Of a stretch of DNA of 46,431 nt, positions 34,579 through 45,451 are shown in pieces (within the stretch, counting starts at the first letter, position 1; each line of letters opens with the position of its first letter). Origin of the DNA: an uncultured Pelagibacteraceae bacterium (GTDB lineage: Bacteria; Pseudomonadota; Alphaproteobacteria; Pelagibacterales; Pelagibacteraceae); contig CACFKO010000009.1 in NCBI GenBank assembly GCA_902566925.1, forward strand, positions 1-46,431. Reading direction: 5' to 3'. Below the pieces are notes generated by a model. The model was not told the origin of the DNA. It saw only the letters and a list, made by a program, of their open reading frames with translations, and did not search any database. A program made the translations under genes and the position numbers.

Positions 34579-35929
34579 TAAATTAAATATCACAAATACG
34601 TTAACGGGAAAAAAGGAAACCTTTGTTCCAATTGATAAAAAAAAAGTTGGAATGTATGTTTGTGGACCAACGGTATATGATTTTCCACATGTTGGAAATG
34701 CAAGACCTCTAGTTGTTTTTGACGTTTTATGCAGAATTCTCATAAAAATTTTTGGAAAAGATAAAGTTATATACGTAAGAAATATAACTGATATAGATGA
34801 TAAAATAATCGATTCATCAAAAAAGAAAAAAATATCTACAGACAAACTTACATCCAACATAACAAAAAGCTTTCATGATGATTGTAAATATTTAAACTGC
34901 CTTAAACCAAATTTTGAACCAAAAGCGACCGAACATATTAAGGAGATGATTGTTATGATTGAGAATTTGTTGGGTAACAAACACGCTTACGAAAAAGACA
35001 AACATGTTTATTTCTCAGTAAATTCATTTAAAAATTATGGCAAATTATCAAAAAAGAAATCAGAAGAACTAGTTGCAGGAGCAAGAGTTGAGATTTCAAA
35101 GTTTAAAAAAAATCCACTTGATTTTGTTCTTTGGAAACCATCAGCACTAGAAGACCCAGGCTGGGATTCTCCATGGGGTAGAGGAAGACCTGGTTGGCAC
35201 TTAGAATGCTCAGTTATGAGTGAAAAATTTCTCGGAAAAAACTTTGATATTCATGGTGGGGGATTAGATCTTGTTTTTCCTCATCATGAAAACGAAATAG
35301 CGCAATCATGTTGCGCTAACAAAACGGATAAATTTGCAAACTTTTGGTTACACAACGGCTATGTTACTTTTAACAAAGAAAAAATGTCAAAATCTCTTGG
35401 GAATATAGTTACTATTGAAAAAATGAGAGGAACTATCAATGGACAGGTTATTAGGCTTGCATTGTTAAGCGCACATTATAAGCAACCTTTGGATTGGAAT
35501 GAGAATTTAATTAATGAGAGCCAAAGTATTCTTGATAAGTGGTACACTCAGTTTGAAAATACTAAAGAGGATGATTTAAACGAAGATTTACTAAAACCTC
35601 TTTTGGAAGATATAAATACACCAGCCTACATATCAAAACTACATTTACTATATGATAAAGCCTCTAAGGGAGATAAACCCTCAAAAAAACTCTTTCTTGC
35701 TGGATGCAAGTTAATTGGCTTATTAGAAGATGATTTAGAAACTTGGAAAAAATTTAAAAAAATAAATTCTAAAATTAATGAAAAAGATATTAAAAATAAA
35801 ATTAAAGATAGAGAAAATGCTAGAAATATAGGCGATTACAAGTTAGCAGATAGTATAAGAAAAGAACTAGAAAGTAATGGAGTAATTATCGAAGATAAAG
35901 GTAACAAGACAATTTGGAGGTACAAATGA
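34571..35929 (+). CDS. cysS: Cysteinyl-tRNA synthetase
   Basis: 452 residues. Class I signature HVGN (40-43, the HIGH motif), KMSKS (271-275), and zinc ligands Cys31, Cys213, His238 and Glu242, at the E. coli spacing. Charges tRNA-Cys. It begins 8 nt inside nadE and its TGA overlaps the pirin ATG (ATGA). No T-box or other leader is possible in this overlap. Confidence 0.97.
   Translation: MNNKLNITNTLTGKKETFVPIDKKKVGMYVCGPTVYDFPHVGNARPLVVFDVLCRILIKIFGKDKVIYVRNITDIDDKIIDSSKKKKISTDKLTSNITKSFHDDCKYLNCLKPNFEPKATEHIKEMIVMIENLLGNKHAYEKDKHVYFSVNSFKNYGKLSKKKSEELVAGARVEISKFKKNPLDFVLWKPSALEDPGWDSPWGRGRPGWHLECSVMSEKFLGKNFDIHGGGLDLVFPHHENEIAQSCCANKTDKFANFWLHNGYVTFNKEKMSKSLGNIVTIEKMRGTINGQVIRLALLSAHYKQPLDWNENLINESQSILDKWYTQFENTKEDDLNEDLLKPLLEDINTPAYISKLHLLYDKASKGDKPSKKLFLAGCKLIGLLEDDLETWKKFKKINSKINEKDIKNKIKDRENARNIGDYKLADSIRKELESNGVIIEDKGNKTIWRYK
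35916..35920 (+). promoter_or_regulatory. Strong Shine-Dalgarno site deciding the pirin start
   Basis: GGAGG, 5 nt before the ATG at 35926, inside the end of cysS. It excludes the longer reading that begins with TTG at 35914, because the site would lie in that start. Confidence 0.7.
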
Positions 35930-36771
35930 TCGATATTGAAATTAAAAAAATTATACCAGCAATAGAAACTTCAGACGGCGCTGGTGTAAAATTAAAGAGG
36001 AGTATTGGTACACCCGAAGCAGATTATATTGATCCATTTTTAATGCTAGATGAGTTTGGATCTGAAAACAAAGATGATTATATAGCGGGATTCCCTCCTC
36101 ATCCACACAGGGGTATCGAAACGGTTACTTACATGCTTAGCGGTGCATTTGAACATGAGGATAGTACAGGTTCTAAAGGAAAAATGACAGCTGGTGCTGT
36201 GCAATGGATGAAAACTGGAAGAGGAATTATACATTCTGAAATGCCAGCAATGTCTGCTGGGAAACTTTTAGGCTTTCAACTGTGGATCAATATGCCAGCA
36301 AAATTAAAAAAAAACAAACCGAGCTATAACTTTATCAACGCTAATCAAATTGGGGTTTATAAAGATAATGAAAAAACAGTTAAAGTAATTGCTGGAAAAT
36401 ATGAAAATGTTGAAGGTCCAGAAAAAGGACATAATGTTGAACCGATTTATTTACATATCAAATTAAATAATGAAAAGAAGTTTAAAACAAATCTTCCTTC
36501 AGGACATAACTCGTTTATTTATTTACTTGAGGGAGAAATAAAAGTAGGTGACAAAAAACACTTAAAAACTACAAACTCAAACCTAATCCTTTTAAATAGA
36601 GGGGATACTCTTAATGTCAAAGCTAAAAAAGATAGTGAGTTTTTATTTATTGCTGGAAAACCTATTGGCGAACAAATAGCTCGTGGAGGTCCATTTGTAA
36701 TGAATACTAAGGAAGAAATTCTTCAGGCTGTTCAGGATTATAAAAATGGAACATTTGTTAAACAAACATGA
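35926..36771 (+). CDS. Pirin family protein
   Basis: 281 residues, two cupin domains. The N-terminal cupin holds the metal site in PPHPHRGIETVTYML and, further on, HSEMPAMS (histidines and glutamate of the pirin iron site). GFQLWINMPAKLKK is a family signature. Bacterial pirins have been linked to quercetinase activity or regulation of pyruvate metabolism; the role here is unknown. Start chosen from the GGAGG site. Overlaps cimA by 4 nt. Confidence 0.9.
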   Translation: MIDIEIKKIIPAIETSDGAGVKLKRSIGTPEADYIDPFLMLDEFGSENKDDYIAGFPPHPHRGIETVTYMLSGAFEHEDSTGSKGKMTAGAVQWMKTGRGIIHSEMPAMSAGKLLGFQLWINMPAKLKKNKPSYNFINANQIGVYKDNEKTVKVIAGKYENVEGPEKGHNVEPIYLHIKLNNEKKFKTNLPSGHNSFIYLLEGEIKVGDKKHLKTTNSNLILLNRGDTLNVKAKKDSEFLFIAGKPIGEQIARGGPFVMNTKEEILQAVQDYKNGTFVKQT

Positions 36772-38369
36772 GCAAAGAAAAAATATATATTTTTGATACT
36801 ACCCTGAGAGATGGAGCTCAAACAGAAGGTGTTAATTTTTCGATTGATGATAAGAACAAAATAGCAAAAGCCTTAGCAGATCTTGGGGTTGATTATTTAG
36901 AAGGGGGATGGCCAGGAGCCAACACATTAGATACAACTTTTTTTAACAAACCACCCGAGTTAGGAAAAACTTTACTAACAGCTTTTGGAATGACAAAAAA
37001 ATCTGGAAGGAGTGCCCAAAATGATCCTGGATTATCTGCTGTTTTAAATTCAAATACGCCAGCAGTATGTTTGGTAGGTAAATCTTGGGATTTTCACGTT
37101 GATAAAGCTCTTGGAATTTCAAATAAAGAAAATTTAGAAAATATTAAGGAGACAGCAAAATTATTTGTAAAAGAAAAAAAAGAATTTATGTTTGATGCCG
37201 AACATTTTTTTGACGGTTACAAAAGCAATCCAAGGTATGCAATAGATTGCATAAAAACTGCATTTGATGAAGGAGCTAGGTGGATCGTTCTTTGTGACAC
37301 AAATGGTGGAACACTTCCACACGAAGTTGGAGAAATTATTTCAAAAATTGTAAAAATTATTCCTGGAAAAAATCTTGGTATACACGCGCATAATGATACA
37401 GAAAATGCAGTAGCTAATTCTTTAACAGCTGTGTTATCTGGAGTTCGACAGGTTCAAGGAACAATTAACGGATTGGGAGAAAGATGTGGTAATGCAAATT
37501 TAATGTCAGTAATTCCTTCTCTAGTTCTTAAGGAAAGCTTCTCTAAAAATTTTGAAATAGGTATTTCTAAAGATAAAATGAAAACATTAACTGAATGTTC
37601 CAGATTGTTAGATGAAATATTAAATAGAAAATCCAACAGACATTTAGCATATGTAGGAGCTTCAGCTTTTTCTCACAAAGGAGGCCTTCATGTTTCTGCT
37701 GTTACAAAAGATCCAAAAACATATGAACATATAAATCCAAATTTAGTAGGAAATTTTAGAAATATTGTTGTTTCCGATCAATCCGGAAAATCTAACATTA
37801 TGTCTAGATTAGAAAAGTATGGAATAAAAATTGATAAAAACAATCCAAAAGTACAAAGTTTACTGGATGAAGTAAAAGACAGAGAGTTTGCAGGTTATTC
37901 TTATGATGGTGCCGATGCTTCATTTGAACTACTAGCAAGACGTCTTTTGGGAGAAATACCAAAGTATTTAACTATTTCAAAATATGATGTTTCTGTAAAA
38001 AGAGATTCTAAAGATAAAATAAATTCTTTCGCAAAAGCCCACATAGAAGTTGATGGAAAAGAAATTATTTGTGAGGGCTCAGGTAATGGACCTGTAAATG
38101 CATTAGACAACGCTATTAGATCGAATGTTGACAAAGTAGGAAAATATTCAAAATATTTAAAAGATTTGAAATTAGTTGATTATAAAGTGAGAATTTTAAA
38201 TACTGGAACAAATGCAACAACACGTGTTTCTATAGAAAGCACAGATAAAGATGGAAAGAATTGGTTTACGATAGGAGTGTCCCCAAATATAATTGATGCA
38301 TCATTTAAAGCTTTAATCGATAGCTTAGATTACAAATTATATAAAGAAAAAGCCCCAGCTAATGATTAG
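36768..38369 (+). CDS. cimA: Citramalate synthase
   Basis: 533 residues. DRE-TIM metallolyase barrel: DTTLRDGAQ (10-18), GWPGAN, CDTNGGTLPHEV, metal-binding GIHAHNDTENA and NGLGERCGNANL. The C-terminal ~130 residues form the LeuA-type regulatory domain. GAQTEGVNFS and YLEGGWPGAN favour CimA over isopropylmalate or homocitrate synthase. It makes (R)-citramalate from pyruvate and acetyl-CoA, giving isoleucine without threonine deaminase. Overlaps trmJ by 8 nt. Confidence 0.92.
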   Translation: MSKEKIYIFDTTLRDGAQTEGVNFSIDDKNKIAKALADLGVDYLEGGWPGANTLDTTFFNKPPELGKTLLTAFGMTKKSGRSAQNDPGLSAVLNSNTPAVCLVGKSWDFHVDKALGISNKENLENIKETAKLFVKEKKEFMFDAEHFFDGYKSNPRYAIDCIKTAFDEGARWIVLCDTNGGTLPHEVGEIISKIVKIIPGKNLGIHAHNDTENAVANSLTAVLSGVRQVQGTINGLGERCGNANLMSVIPSLVLKESFSKNFEIGISKDKMKTLTECSRLLDEILNRKSNRHLAYVGASAFSHKGGLHVSAVTKDPKTYEHINPNLVGNFRNIVVSDQSGKSNIMSRLEKYGIKIDKNNPKVQSLLDEVKDREFAGYSYDGADASFELLARRLLGEIPKYLTISKYDVSVKRDSKDKINSFAKAHIEVDGKEIICEGSGNGPVNALDNAIRSNVDKVGKYSKYLKDLKLVDYKVRILNTGTNATTRVSIESTDKDGKNWFTIGVSPNIIDASFKALIDSLDYKLYKEKAPAND

Positions 38370-39066
38370 CAAAATTTGTTTTCTTCTTGTAAAACCACAG
38401 TTACCAGAAAATATTGGTTTTGCTGCAAGAGGATTAAAAAATTTTGGTTTTAAAAATTTAGATTTAGTGAAGCCTAAAGAAATCTGGCCAAACCAAAAAG
38501 CAATAGCAACCTCAGTAGGAGCAAAAGATATTCTTAAAAAAACAAAAGTGTATTCCAATATCAAAGACGCTATAAATAAATACGATATTGTTTATGCCTC
38601 TTCAGCAAGAAAAAGAGATATTAATAAAAGGCATTTATCTTTTAATCAATTTGTTAAAAGCATTAAAAAAAATAGAAAAAAGAAAATTGGAATTATGTTT
38701 GGCCCTGAAGCTTCGGGTTTATCTAATGATGATATAGCATACTCAAATTATATTTTTAAAATTCCAGTAAACAAAAAATTTGAGTCTATAAATCTTTCCC
38801 ACAGCATGATTCTTGTATGTTATGAGATATTCAAGAATTTTAGACCGAATTACTTTAAAAAAGAGAAAAAATTAATTGATATTATAAGTAAGAAAAAATT
38901 AAATATATTTACCAATTTTGTTGAGGGACGTTTAGAAAAAAAAGGTTTTTTTTCACCAAGTGAAAAGAAAAAAGCAATGCTTATTAACCTAAGAAACATT
39001 TTTGGTAGAATGGAGTTAAGCAACAAAGAATTAAGGATATTATCCAGTGTTTTTAGTAAATTATAA
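38362..39066 (+). CDS. trmJ: TrmJ-type tRNA/rRNA 2'-O-methyltransferase
   Basis: 234 residues, SPOUT knot. Motif 1 [21 protein letters not shown], motif 2 [14 protein letters not shown] and motif 3 [18 protein letters not shown] are all intact. A basic helical C-terminal extension (about 165-234) is the TrmJ-type dimerisation segment. Expected to methylate position 32 of tRNA. Its end is followed by the rpsD promoter region. Confidence 0.9.
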   Translation: MISKICFLLVKPQLPENIGFAARGLKNFGFKNLDLVKPKEIWPNQKAIATSVGAKDILKKTKVYSNIKDAINKYDIVYASSARKRDINKRHLSFNQFVKSIKKNRKKKIGIMFGPEASGLSNDDIAYSNYIFKIPVNKKFESINLSHSMILVCYEIFKNFRPNYFKKEKKLIDIISKKKLNIFTNFVEGRLEKKGFFSPSEKKKAMLINLRNIFGRMELSNKELRILSSVFSKL

Positions 39067-39072
39067 GAATAA

Positions 39073-39100
39073 TTGACAAATATATTATAAAGATTATAAA
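39073..39100 (+). promoter_or_regulatory. rpsD: Strong candidate promoter for rpsD, near-leaderless
   Basis: TTGACA (39073-39078) is a perfect -35, 16-nt spacer, TATAAA (39095-39100). The predicted transcription start is about 39106-39108, only 3-5 nt before the ATG at 39111. The intervening bases are a T8 run with no Shine-Dalgarno site. Confidence 0.6.
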
Positions 39101-39110
39101 CGTTTTTTTT

Positions 39111-39728
39111 ATGACAAAAAGAATAAAGGCAAAACACAAAGTAGATAGAAGATTAAGAGTTAATTTATGGGGCAAACCCAAAAGCCCTTTTAATACTCGT
39201 AATTATCCCCCTGGCCAGCACGGTCAAAACAAAAAAGGCAAACCAACAGATTATGGCGTTCAACTTAACGCAAAACAAAAACTAAAATCATATTATGGAA
39301 ATATTAATGAAAGACAATTTAGAAATGTTTACAGAAAAGCAATCAAAAAAAGAGGAGATACAACAGAAAATTTGGTTGGTATTTTGGAAAGAAGATTAGA
39401 TACAGTTATTTACAGAGCCAAGTTGGCACCCACAGTTTTTTCTGCTAGACAGTTGATTAATCATGGTCATTTTCGAGTAAACAAAAAAAAAGTTAATATT
39501 TCTAGTTATTTAGTTAAAGAGGAAGATCTAATCGAAGTTAAAGAAAAATCTAAATCACTGGCTATTATTGACACTTGTTTAGCCAGCAAAGAGAGAGACG
39601 TACCTGAATATATTCAACTTGATATTAAAAACAAAGTAGCCAAACTTGTTAGAGTTCCTAAGTTTGCTGATATACCTTACCCAACTTTAATGGAACCCAA
39701 ATTAGTGATTGAGTACTACTCAAGATAA
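39111..39728 (+). CDS. rpsD: 30S ribosomal protein S4
   Basis: 205 residues, full length. [19 protein letters not shown] opening, [60 protein letters not shown] (S4 RNA-binding domain, about 93-130). No zinc-binding cysteine cluster is present. It binds 16S rRNA early in 30S assembly. Its 3' end overlaps the convergent grxD by 9 nt, so any terminator lies in coding sequence. Confidence 0.97.
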   Translation: MTKRIKAKHKVDRRLRVNLWGKPKSPFNTRNYPPGQHGQNKKGKPTDYGVQLNAKQKLKSYYGNINERQFRNVYRKAIKKRGDTTENLVGILERRLDTVIYRAKLAPTVFSARQLINHGHFRVNKKKVNISSYLVKEEDLIEVKEKSKSLAIIDTCLASKERDVPEYIQLDIKNKVAKLVRVPKFADIPYPTLMEPKLVIEYYSR

Positions 39729-40043
39729 TAAAGATTTATTCTCAAAGAGTTTTTTTAATTCACCCTTTTCGAACATTTCTTTAACTATATCGCAACCTCC
39801 AACAAATTCACCTTTGACGTATAATTGTGGTATTGTTGGCCAATCAGTAAAATCTTTTATCCCTTGTCTAATTTCATTACTTTCTAAAACATTAATTCCT
39901 TCAAACTTAACTTTTAGATGTTTCAAAATATTGGTAACGGCCATTGAGAAACCACATTGAGGTGAGTCCGGAGTTCCTTTCATGAAAAGGACAATATTAT
40001 TTGAGTCAATAATTTTTTTAATTTTCTGGTTTATGTCATCCAT
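39720..40043 (-). CDS. grxD: Monothiol glutaredoxin (Grx4/GrxD)
   Basis: 107 residues. Monothiol CGFS at Cys30-Ser33, KGTPDSPQ before it, then [20 protein letters not shown], the glutathione-binding cis-proline region. These proteins carry a bridging [2Fe-2S] cluster and pair with BolA. bolA lies directly upstream with an 8-nt overlap, so the partners are made together for iron-sulfur delivery or iron signalling. Confidence 0.95.
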   Translation of the reverse strand: MDDINQKIKKIIDSNNIVLFMKGTPDSPQCGFSMAVTNILKHLKVKFEGINVLESNEIRQGIKDFTDWPTIPQLYVKGEFVGGCDIVKEMFEKGELKKLFENKSLLS

Positions 40044-40272
40044 TTTTTTCCTCTGTTGTTAGTGCAAGAGCGTGTAATTCATTACCCATTTTACCTTTTA
40101 AAGCCTTGTATACCATTTTGTGTTGTTCCACCTTTGACTTACCATTAAAAATCTTTGAGATTATTTTAGCAGAATAATGATTGCTATCACCAGCAGTATC
40201 TTTAAGTTCTAAGGTTGCGTCTGGAAAAGCAGACATAATCATTGTTGAAATCTCATTCTTAGTTAATGGCAT
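40036..40272 (-). CDS. bolA: BolA family protein
   Basis: 78 residues. Class II KH-like fold with [32 protein letters not shown] and the conserved HKMVYKAL and HALALTT segments. His-containing loop near residue 32 (SNHYSA) and C-terminal His69 are candidate cluster ligands with glutaredoxin. Its short length suggests the IbaG/YrbA or Fra2 type. It overlaps purL by 14 nt and grxD by 8 nt. Confidence 0.9.
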   Translation of the reverse strand: MPLTKNEISTMIMSAFPDATLELKDTAGDSNHYSAKIISKIFNGKSKVEQHKMVYKALKGKMGNELHALALTTEEKNG

Positions 40273-42451
40273 AATACTTATTATACCATTGATTATTATA
40301 ATTACGAAGATCTTTTATTTTTAAATTAAGTGTTTTTTCAATTTCAAATGTGTCATTTTGAACAACAGCAATGACTTCAAAAAAAATATTACTTTTTTTT
40401 AAAAAACTTTCGATTTTTTTTAAATTATTTTTGGAAATTTCGATCAAATATCTTCCTTGGTCCTCACCGAAAAAATATTCATATAAATTTGCTAGTTTTT
40501 TTGGTTTATATATCTTTAAGCCTAAACCAGAATTAATTGACATTTCAGCCAAAGATACAATCATTCCTCCCGAAGAAATATCATGTGCAGATAAAATTAA
40601 ATTATCTTTTATTAATTTTAAAACAGCAAGACCATTATTTTTTTCATTAACTAAGTTTATTTCTGGTGGCGGACCATCAAATATTGAGAAATTTTCCTGA
40701 AGAAAAGCACTTTGATCTATATGACCTATTGTTTTTCCTATAACCATAATTAAATTTTCAGGTTTTTTTATTTTTGTATCAACTATTCTTTTTAAGTCAT
40801 TAATTACTCCTATGCCGCCAATTACTGGTGTAGGAAATATACTTTTTGATTTAGTTTCGTTATAAAAAGATACATTGCCTGATACCACAGGAAAATTTAA
40901 AAATTCGCATGCTTCTCTAATTCCATCTACACATTCAACAAATTCTCCCATAACATCTGGTTTTTCAGGACTCCCAAAATTTAAACAGTTCGTAATAGCT
41001 AATGGCTTAGCTCCTACAGAAATTAAATTTCTCCAATTTTCACAAACAATTTGTTTCCCCCCTGATTTGGGATCGGCTTTGCAATAATTTGCCGAAGAAT
41101 CTACTGATATTGCTATGGCTTTATCTTTGTTATGAATTCTAACGACTGCAGAATCACCACCAGATTTTTGTATAGTGTCACACATTACAATTTGATCATA
41201 TTGATCAGTGATCCAGTTTTTATTTGAATGGTTTGGGGATGATAGTATTTTAATAAGAGCATCTTCAATTTTTATTTTTTTTAAATCTTTTATTTTTATT
41301 TTATTTTTTATCACTTTAGATTTTATCCACTTTCTGTCGTATAAAGGAGCTTTATCAGCCAATGCTGGAATAGGGATATCCGCAACTTTTTTGTTGTCAA
41401 AATTTAGTATTAATCTATTAGTATCTGTTGTTTTTCCTATCACAACAAAATCTAAGTCCCATTTATCAAATATTTTTTTTGCTTCTTTTTCTTTTTTATC
41501 ATCAAGTATTATCAGCATTCGCTCTTGGCTCTCAGATAACATCATTTCATAGGGGCTCATATTATTTTCTCGACAGGGTATTTTATTTAAATTTAATTCT
41601 ATTCCAAGTTTACCTTTTGATGCCATTTCAATACTGGACGATGTTAGTCCAGCCGCACCCATATCTTGTATTGATATAATAGAATTATCTTTCATCAATT
41701 CTAGACATGCCTCTAAAAGTAATTTTTCTGTAAAAGGATCACCTACCTGGACTGTTGGTTTTTTTTCTTCCGAGTTTTCATCAAATTCAGCTGAAGCCAT
41801 GGAGGCCCCGTGAATTCCATCTCTTCCAGTTTTAGAACCGACATAGACCACAGGCTTATTTAAACCTTTGGCTTTAGAATAGAATATTTTATTTTTGTTA
41901 ACATGACCAACTGCCATAGCATTTACTAAAATATTCTCGTTGTATGAACTATTAAATTTAGTTTCACCTCCAACAGTAGGTATCCCTACTGAGTTTCCAT
42001 AACTACCAATTCCAGATACTACACCACTTAATAAATTTTGAGTTTTTTCATTTTCTGGTGAGCCAAAATGAATTGAATTCATTAGTGCAATAGGTCTTGC
42101 CCCCATTGTAAAAACATCTCTTAATATTCCACCTACACCTGTAGCTGCACCTTGATACGGTTCTATAAATGAGGGATGGTTATGACTTTCTATTTTAAAA
42201 ACTATTGCATCATCGTCCCCTATATCAACAACACCTGCATTTTCACCGGGACCTTGAATTACAATATTATTTTTTGTCGGCAATTTTTTTAAATGTAATT
42301 TTGAAGATTTATAAGAACAATGTTCATTCCACATTGCTGAAAAAATTCCTAATTCTAGTAAATTAATATCCCTTCCCAAAAGGTTTTTTATTTTTTTGTA
42401 TTCTTCTACTTTTAAACCATGATTTTCTATTTGATCTTTTGTGATTGTCAT
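40259..42451 (-). CDS. purL: Phosphoribosylformylglycinamidine synthase subunit PurL
   Basis: 730 residues, the small PurL type that works with separate PurS and Pur[11 protein letters not shown] near 44, [48 protein letters not shown], and a second AIR-synthase-like half with [15 protein letters not shown]. It makes FGAM from FGAR, ATP and ammonia channelled from PurQ. It is preceded by purQ with a 1-nt gap. Confidence 0.97.
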   Translation of the reverse strand: MTITKDQIENHGLKVEEYKKIKNLLGRDINLLELGIFSAMWNEHCSYKSSKLHLKKLPTKNNIVIQGPGENAGVVDIGDDDAIVFKIESHNHPSFIEPYQGAATGVGGILRDVFTMGARPIALMNSIHFGSPENEKTQNLLSGVVSGIGSYGNSVGIPTVGGETKFNSSYNENILVNAMAVGHVNKNKIFYSKAKGLNKPVVYVGSKTGRDGIHGASMASAEFDENSEEKKPTVQVGDPFTEKLLLEACLELMKDNSIISIQDMGAAGLTSSSIEMASKGKLGIELNLNKIPCRENNMSPYEMMLSESQERMLIILDDKKEKEAKKIFDKWDLDFVVIGKTTDTNRLILNFDNKKVADIPIPALADKAPLYDRKWIKSKVIKNKIKIKDLKKIKIEDALIKILSSPNHSNKNWITDQYDQIVMCDTIQKSGGDSAVVRIHNKDKAIAISVDSSANYCKADPKSGGKQIVCENWRNLISVGAKPLAITNCLNFGSPEKPDVMGEFVECVDGIREACEFLNFPVVSGNVSFYNETKSKSIFPTPVIGGIGVINDLKRIVDTKIKKPENLIMVIGKTIGHIDQSAFLQENFSIFDGPPPEINLVNEKNNGLAVLKLIKDNLILSAHDISSGGMIVSLAEMSINSGLGLKIYKPKKLANLYEYFFGEDQGRYLIEISKNNLKKIESFLKKSNIFFEVIAVVQNDTFEIEKTLNLKIKDLRNYNNQWYNKYYAIN

Positions 42452-42452
42452 A

Positions 42453-43130
42453 TTAATTCATTAAACTCAAAAACAAACCTAAACCGTCTTCACCTGATAT
42501 ATTTTTATCAGCCATTCTTTCTGGATGTGGCATCATTCCTAGGATATTTTTATTTTTATTTAAAATACCAGCAATATTATTCACGGATCCATTTGGATTT
42601 GATTTTGGATTAATATTTCCAGTCTCATCACAATATTTGATAGGTATCAATTCGTCGTTTTCTAATTCTTCTAAATGTTTTTTGTTAGTAAAATAGTTAC
42701 CCTCATTATGTGCAATATTTAATTTTAATATTTCATCATTTTTATATTTATTAAAAAATTTATTTTTATTAGAGTTAACTTTTATAAATATGTCTTTTGA
42801 AATAAATTTTAATCCAGAATTTCTTAATAGAGCACCCTGTAATAATCCACATTCAATTAAAATTTGAAACCCGTTGCAGATTCCTAAAATCAATGCCCCC
42901 TTTTTTCCTGCGCTGATTACCTCCGATAATATATTTGATTTAGCTGCTATTGCACCTGATCTTAGGTAATCTCCGTATGAAAAACCCCCGGGAATAACAA
43001 TTAGGTCTGATTTTGGTAATTCAGTTTCTTTATGCCAAACCATTAAATTTTTAAATTGCATCCTCTCTAAAGCGACGGCAACATCTCTATCGCAATTTGA
43101 TCCTGGAAAAACTATGACAGATGATTTCAT
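42453..43130 (-). CDS. purQ: Phosphoribosylformylglycinamidine synthase subunit PurQ
   Basis: 225 residues, class I glutamine amidotransferase. [10 protein letters not shown] opening, [14 protein letters not shown], nucleophile Cys85 in LGICNGFQ, and the His-Glu pair in MMPHPERM near the end. It supplies ammonia from glutamine to PurL. It overlaps purS by 4 nt. Confidence 0.97.
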   Translation of the reverse strand: MKSSVIVFPGSNCDRDVAVALERMQFKNLMVWHKETELPKSDLIVIPGGFSYGDYLRSGAIAAKSNILSEVISAGKKGALILGICNGFQILIECGLLQGALLRNSGLKFISKDIFIKVNSNKNKFFNKYKNDEILKLNIAHNEGNYFTNKKHLEELENDELIPIKYCDETGNINPKSNPNGSVNNIAGILNKNKNILGMMPHPERMADKNISGEDGLGLFLSLMN

Positions 43131-43369
43131 TCAGCTTTGTTAATTTTAAAATCCTCAATAATTTGATTAGCTAGTAACTTTTTACACATTTCCTTGACCT
43201 GATCCTCTGCTTTCGCAGAATCTTTTTCATTCATATCTATTTCAAAAAACTTTCCCTGCCTTACTTGATTTAAATTTTTAATACCCATATTTTTTAATGT
43301 TTGACTAACCACCTTACCCTGGGGATCTAGTACATCTTTTTTCAAAGTGACTGTTACTGAAAATTTCAA
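43127..43369 (-). CDS. purS: Phosphoribosylformylglycinamidine synthase subunit PurS
   Basis: 80 residues. VTVTLKKDVLDPQGKVVSQTLKNMG and VRQGKFFEIDMNEKD are the PurS signature. A small dimer that bridges PurQ and PurL. Sits between purC (1-nt gap) and purQ (4-nt overlap). Confidence 0.95.
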   Translation of the reverse strand: MKFSVTVTLKKDVLDPQGKVVSQTLKNMGIKNLNQVRQGKFFEIDMNEKDSAKAEDQVKEMCKKLLANQIIEDFKINKAE

Positions 43370-43370
43370 T

Positions 43371-44156
43371 TTATTTTTTTTTAATACTTATTGATGTGGG
43401 TTTCTTAAAGTTTACTTCACTAATGTTAGTTGTCTCAGGAACTATACCCAATCTTCGAGCAACTTCTTGATATGCTTGAATAATATTTCCAAGATCTTTT
43501 CTAAATCTATCCTTATCTAATTTTTTTTCACTCTTAACATCCCAAAGTCTACAAGTATCAGGACTTATTTCGTCTGCAAGAATGACTTCTTTTTTGTCTC
43601 CTTGCCATATTCTTCCAAATTCTAATTTAAAATCCACAAGCTTGATTCCTACACCCCTAAACATACCTGACATAAAATCATTTATTCTAAAAGTCATGTC
43701 TTCAATAGTTTTTATTTCATCCTTAGTTGCCCAATTGAATGCAAAAATATGCTCTTTTGCAATCAAAGGATCATCAAGTTCATCTTTTTTGTAACAAAAT
43801 TCTAAGAGAGGTTTTTCCAAAATCGTACCATCAGTTACACCAAGTCTTTTTGTTAATGAGCCTGTAGCTATATTTCTAACTATTACTTCTATCGGTATAA
43901 TCTCAACCAATCTGATTAATTGTTCTCTCATGTTAAGCCTCTTCACTAAATGTGTTTTTATACCAACTTGATTTAAATTACTTAATATATGTTCAGAAAT
44001 TCTATTATTAAGAACCCCTTTGCCTTCTACAGTAGCTTGTTTTTTATTATTAAAAGCTGTGGCGTCATCTTTGAAATGCTGAATGGCTAGACCTTTTTCC
44101 TTAGTCTCGTATATAATTTTTGCTTTACCTTCGTAAAGTTTTTTACCTTTATTCAT
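43371..44156 (-). CDS. purC: Phosphoribosylaminoimidazole-succinocarboxamide synthase
   Basis: 261 residues. [12 protein letters not shown] (7-18), [37 protein letters not shown] and a basic region KDRFRKDLG. It joins CAIR and aspartate with ATP to SAICAR. It overlaps purB by 4 nt. Confidence 0.96.
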   Translation of the reverse strand: MNKGKKLYEGKAKIIYETKEKGLAIQHFKDDATAFNNKKQATVEGKGVLNNRISEHILSNLNQVGIKTHLVKRLNMREQLIRLVEIIPIEVIVRNIATGSLTKRLGVTDGTILEKPLLEFCYKKDELDDPLIAKEHIFAFNWATKDEIKTIEDMTFRINDFMSGMFRGVGIKLVDFKLEFGRIWQGDKKEVILADEISPDTCRLWDVKSEKKLDKDRFRKDLGNIIQAYQEVARRLGIVPETTNISEVNFKKPTSISIKKK

Positions 44157-45451
44157 TTTTTTCTTAATACTCTTAAGAAAATTACATTAATTTTTCTTGT
44201 GTGATAACTAAAATCAAATAATTTTTTCAGAGTATTAACAGGTATTTTGTCCGTAATTGCCTTATCTTTTAATAGGTTATCGTAGAAAGGGATATTATTT
44301 TCGAGGGATTTTATAGCAGATTTTTGAACTATCCTATATGCCTTGTCCCTTCTAACACCTTTAGATGTTAGTTCTAATAATACTCTTTGTGAAAAGAATA
44401 TACCTTTAGTTAAATCAAGGTTTTTTTTCATATTATTCTTGTTTACTTTCATAGATTTTACAACGTTGTTTAAACGATCAAGTGCAAAGTCTAAAGTTAC
44501 AGTGGTGTCAGGACCTATATTTCTTTCTACACTGGAGTGAGAAATATCTCTTTCATGCCAAAGAGCTACATTTTCTAAAGCCGGGATTACAGATGCTCTA
44601 ATAAGTCTTGCTAAACCCGTGAGATTTTCTGTCAGAACTGGATTTTTTTTGTGTGGCATTGCTGAAGACCCCATTTGTTTATTATTAAAAAATTCCTCAA
44701 CTTCGGAAACTTCTGTTCTCTGCAAGTGTCTTATTTCTGTAGCAAACCTCTCAATTGAGCTTGCTATTACACCAAGAACAGAAAAAAAATAAGCATGTCT
44801 ATCTCTGGGTATAATTTGAGTTGATATTGGCTCAACATTTAAATTCAATTTTTTTGCAACATATTTTTCAACTCTAGGGTCGACGTTAGCAAATGTCCCA
44901 ACCGCCCCCGATATTGCACAAGTAGATATCTCTTTAATAGCGCTCTGAAGCCTTTTGTGGTTTCTTGAAAATTCCTCATAAAAAGTTAGAAGTTTTAAAC
45001 CAAAAGTAGTAGGTTCTGCGTGTATACCGTGGCTTCTACCTATACACAAAGTATATTTGTGTTTCAGTGCTTGTTTTTTTATTGAGTTTAATAAAATTTC
45101 AATATCTTTAGATATAATTAATCCAGATTGTTTTAATTGAATATTAAAACAAGTGTCTAAAACATCGGATGAAGTCATACCTTTATGTAAAAAACTTGCT
45201 TCTTTGCCGACTTTTTCAATTATGGATGTTAAAAAAGCTATAACATCATGTCTCACTTTTCCCTCAACTTTTGAAATTTTTTCTACATCTATTTTTGATT
45301 TAGATTTAACCTTCTTAACAACACCCTTTGGAATTATTTTATATTTTTCCATTGCTTCGGCTGCAGCAATTTCAATTTTAAGCCATAGACTGTATCTATT
45401 TTTATCAAGCCATATTTCCCTAACTTCTTTTCTTGAATATCTTTCTATCAT
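44153..45451 (-). CDS. purB: Adenylosuccinate lyase
   Basis: 432 residues, fumarase/aspartase superfamily. [21 protein letters not shown] and the signature [11 protein letters not shown] in the second half, where the catalytic serine loop lies. It acts at two steps, SAICAR to AICAR and adenylosuccinate to AMP. It follows map with a 4-nt overlap. Confidence 0.96.
   Translation of the reverse strand: MIERYSRKEVREIWLDKNRYSLWLKIEIAAAEAMEKYKIIPKGVVKKVKSKSKIDVEKISKVEGKVRHDVIAFLTSIIEKVGKEASFLHKGMTSSDVLDTCFNIQLKQSGLIISKDIEILLNSIKKQALKHKYTLCIGRSHGIHAEPTTFGLKLLTFYEEFSRNHKRLQSAIKEISTCAISGAVGTFANVDPRVEKYVAKKLNLNVEPISTQIIPRDRHAYFFSVLGVIASSIERFATEIRHLQRTEVSEVEEFFNNKQMGSSAMPHKKNPVLTENLTGLARLIRASVIPALENVALWHERDISHSSVERNIGPDTTVTLDFALDRLNNVVKSMKVNKNNMKKNLDLTKGIFFSQRVLLELTSKGVRRDKAYRIVQKSAIKSLENNIPFYDNLLKDKAITDKIPVNTLKKLFDFSYHTRKINVIFLRVLRKK

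Noticed and set aside
40371..40700. Long open frames on the plus strand opposite purL (also 41208-41552)
   Set aside because: They are antisense to a fully conserved purL and have no recognisable domain; chance open frames from AT-rich codon bias.
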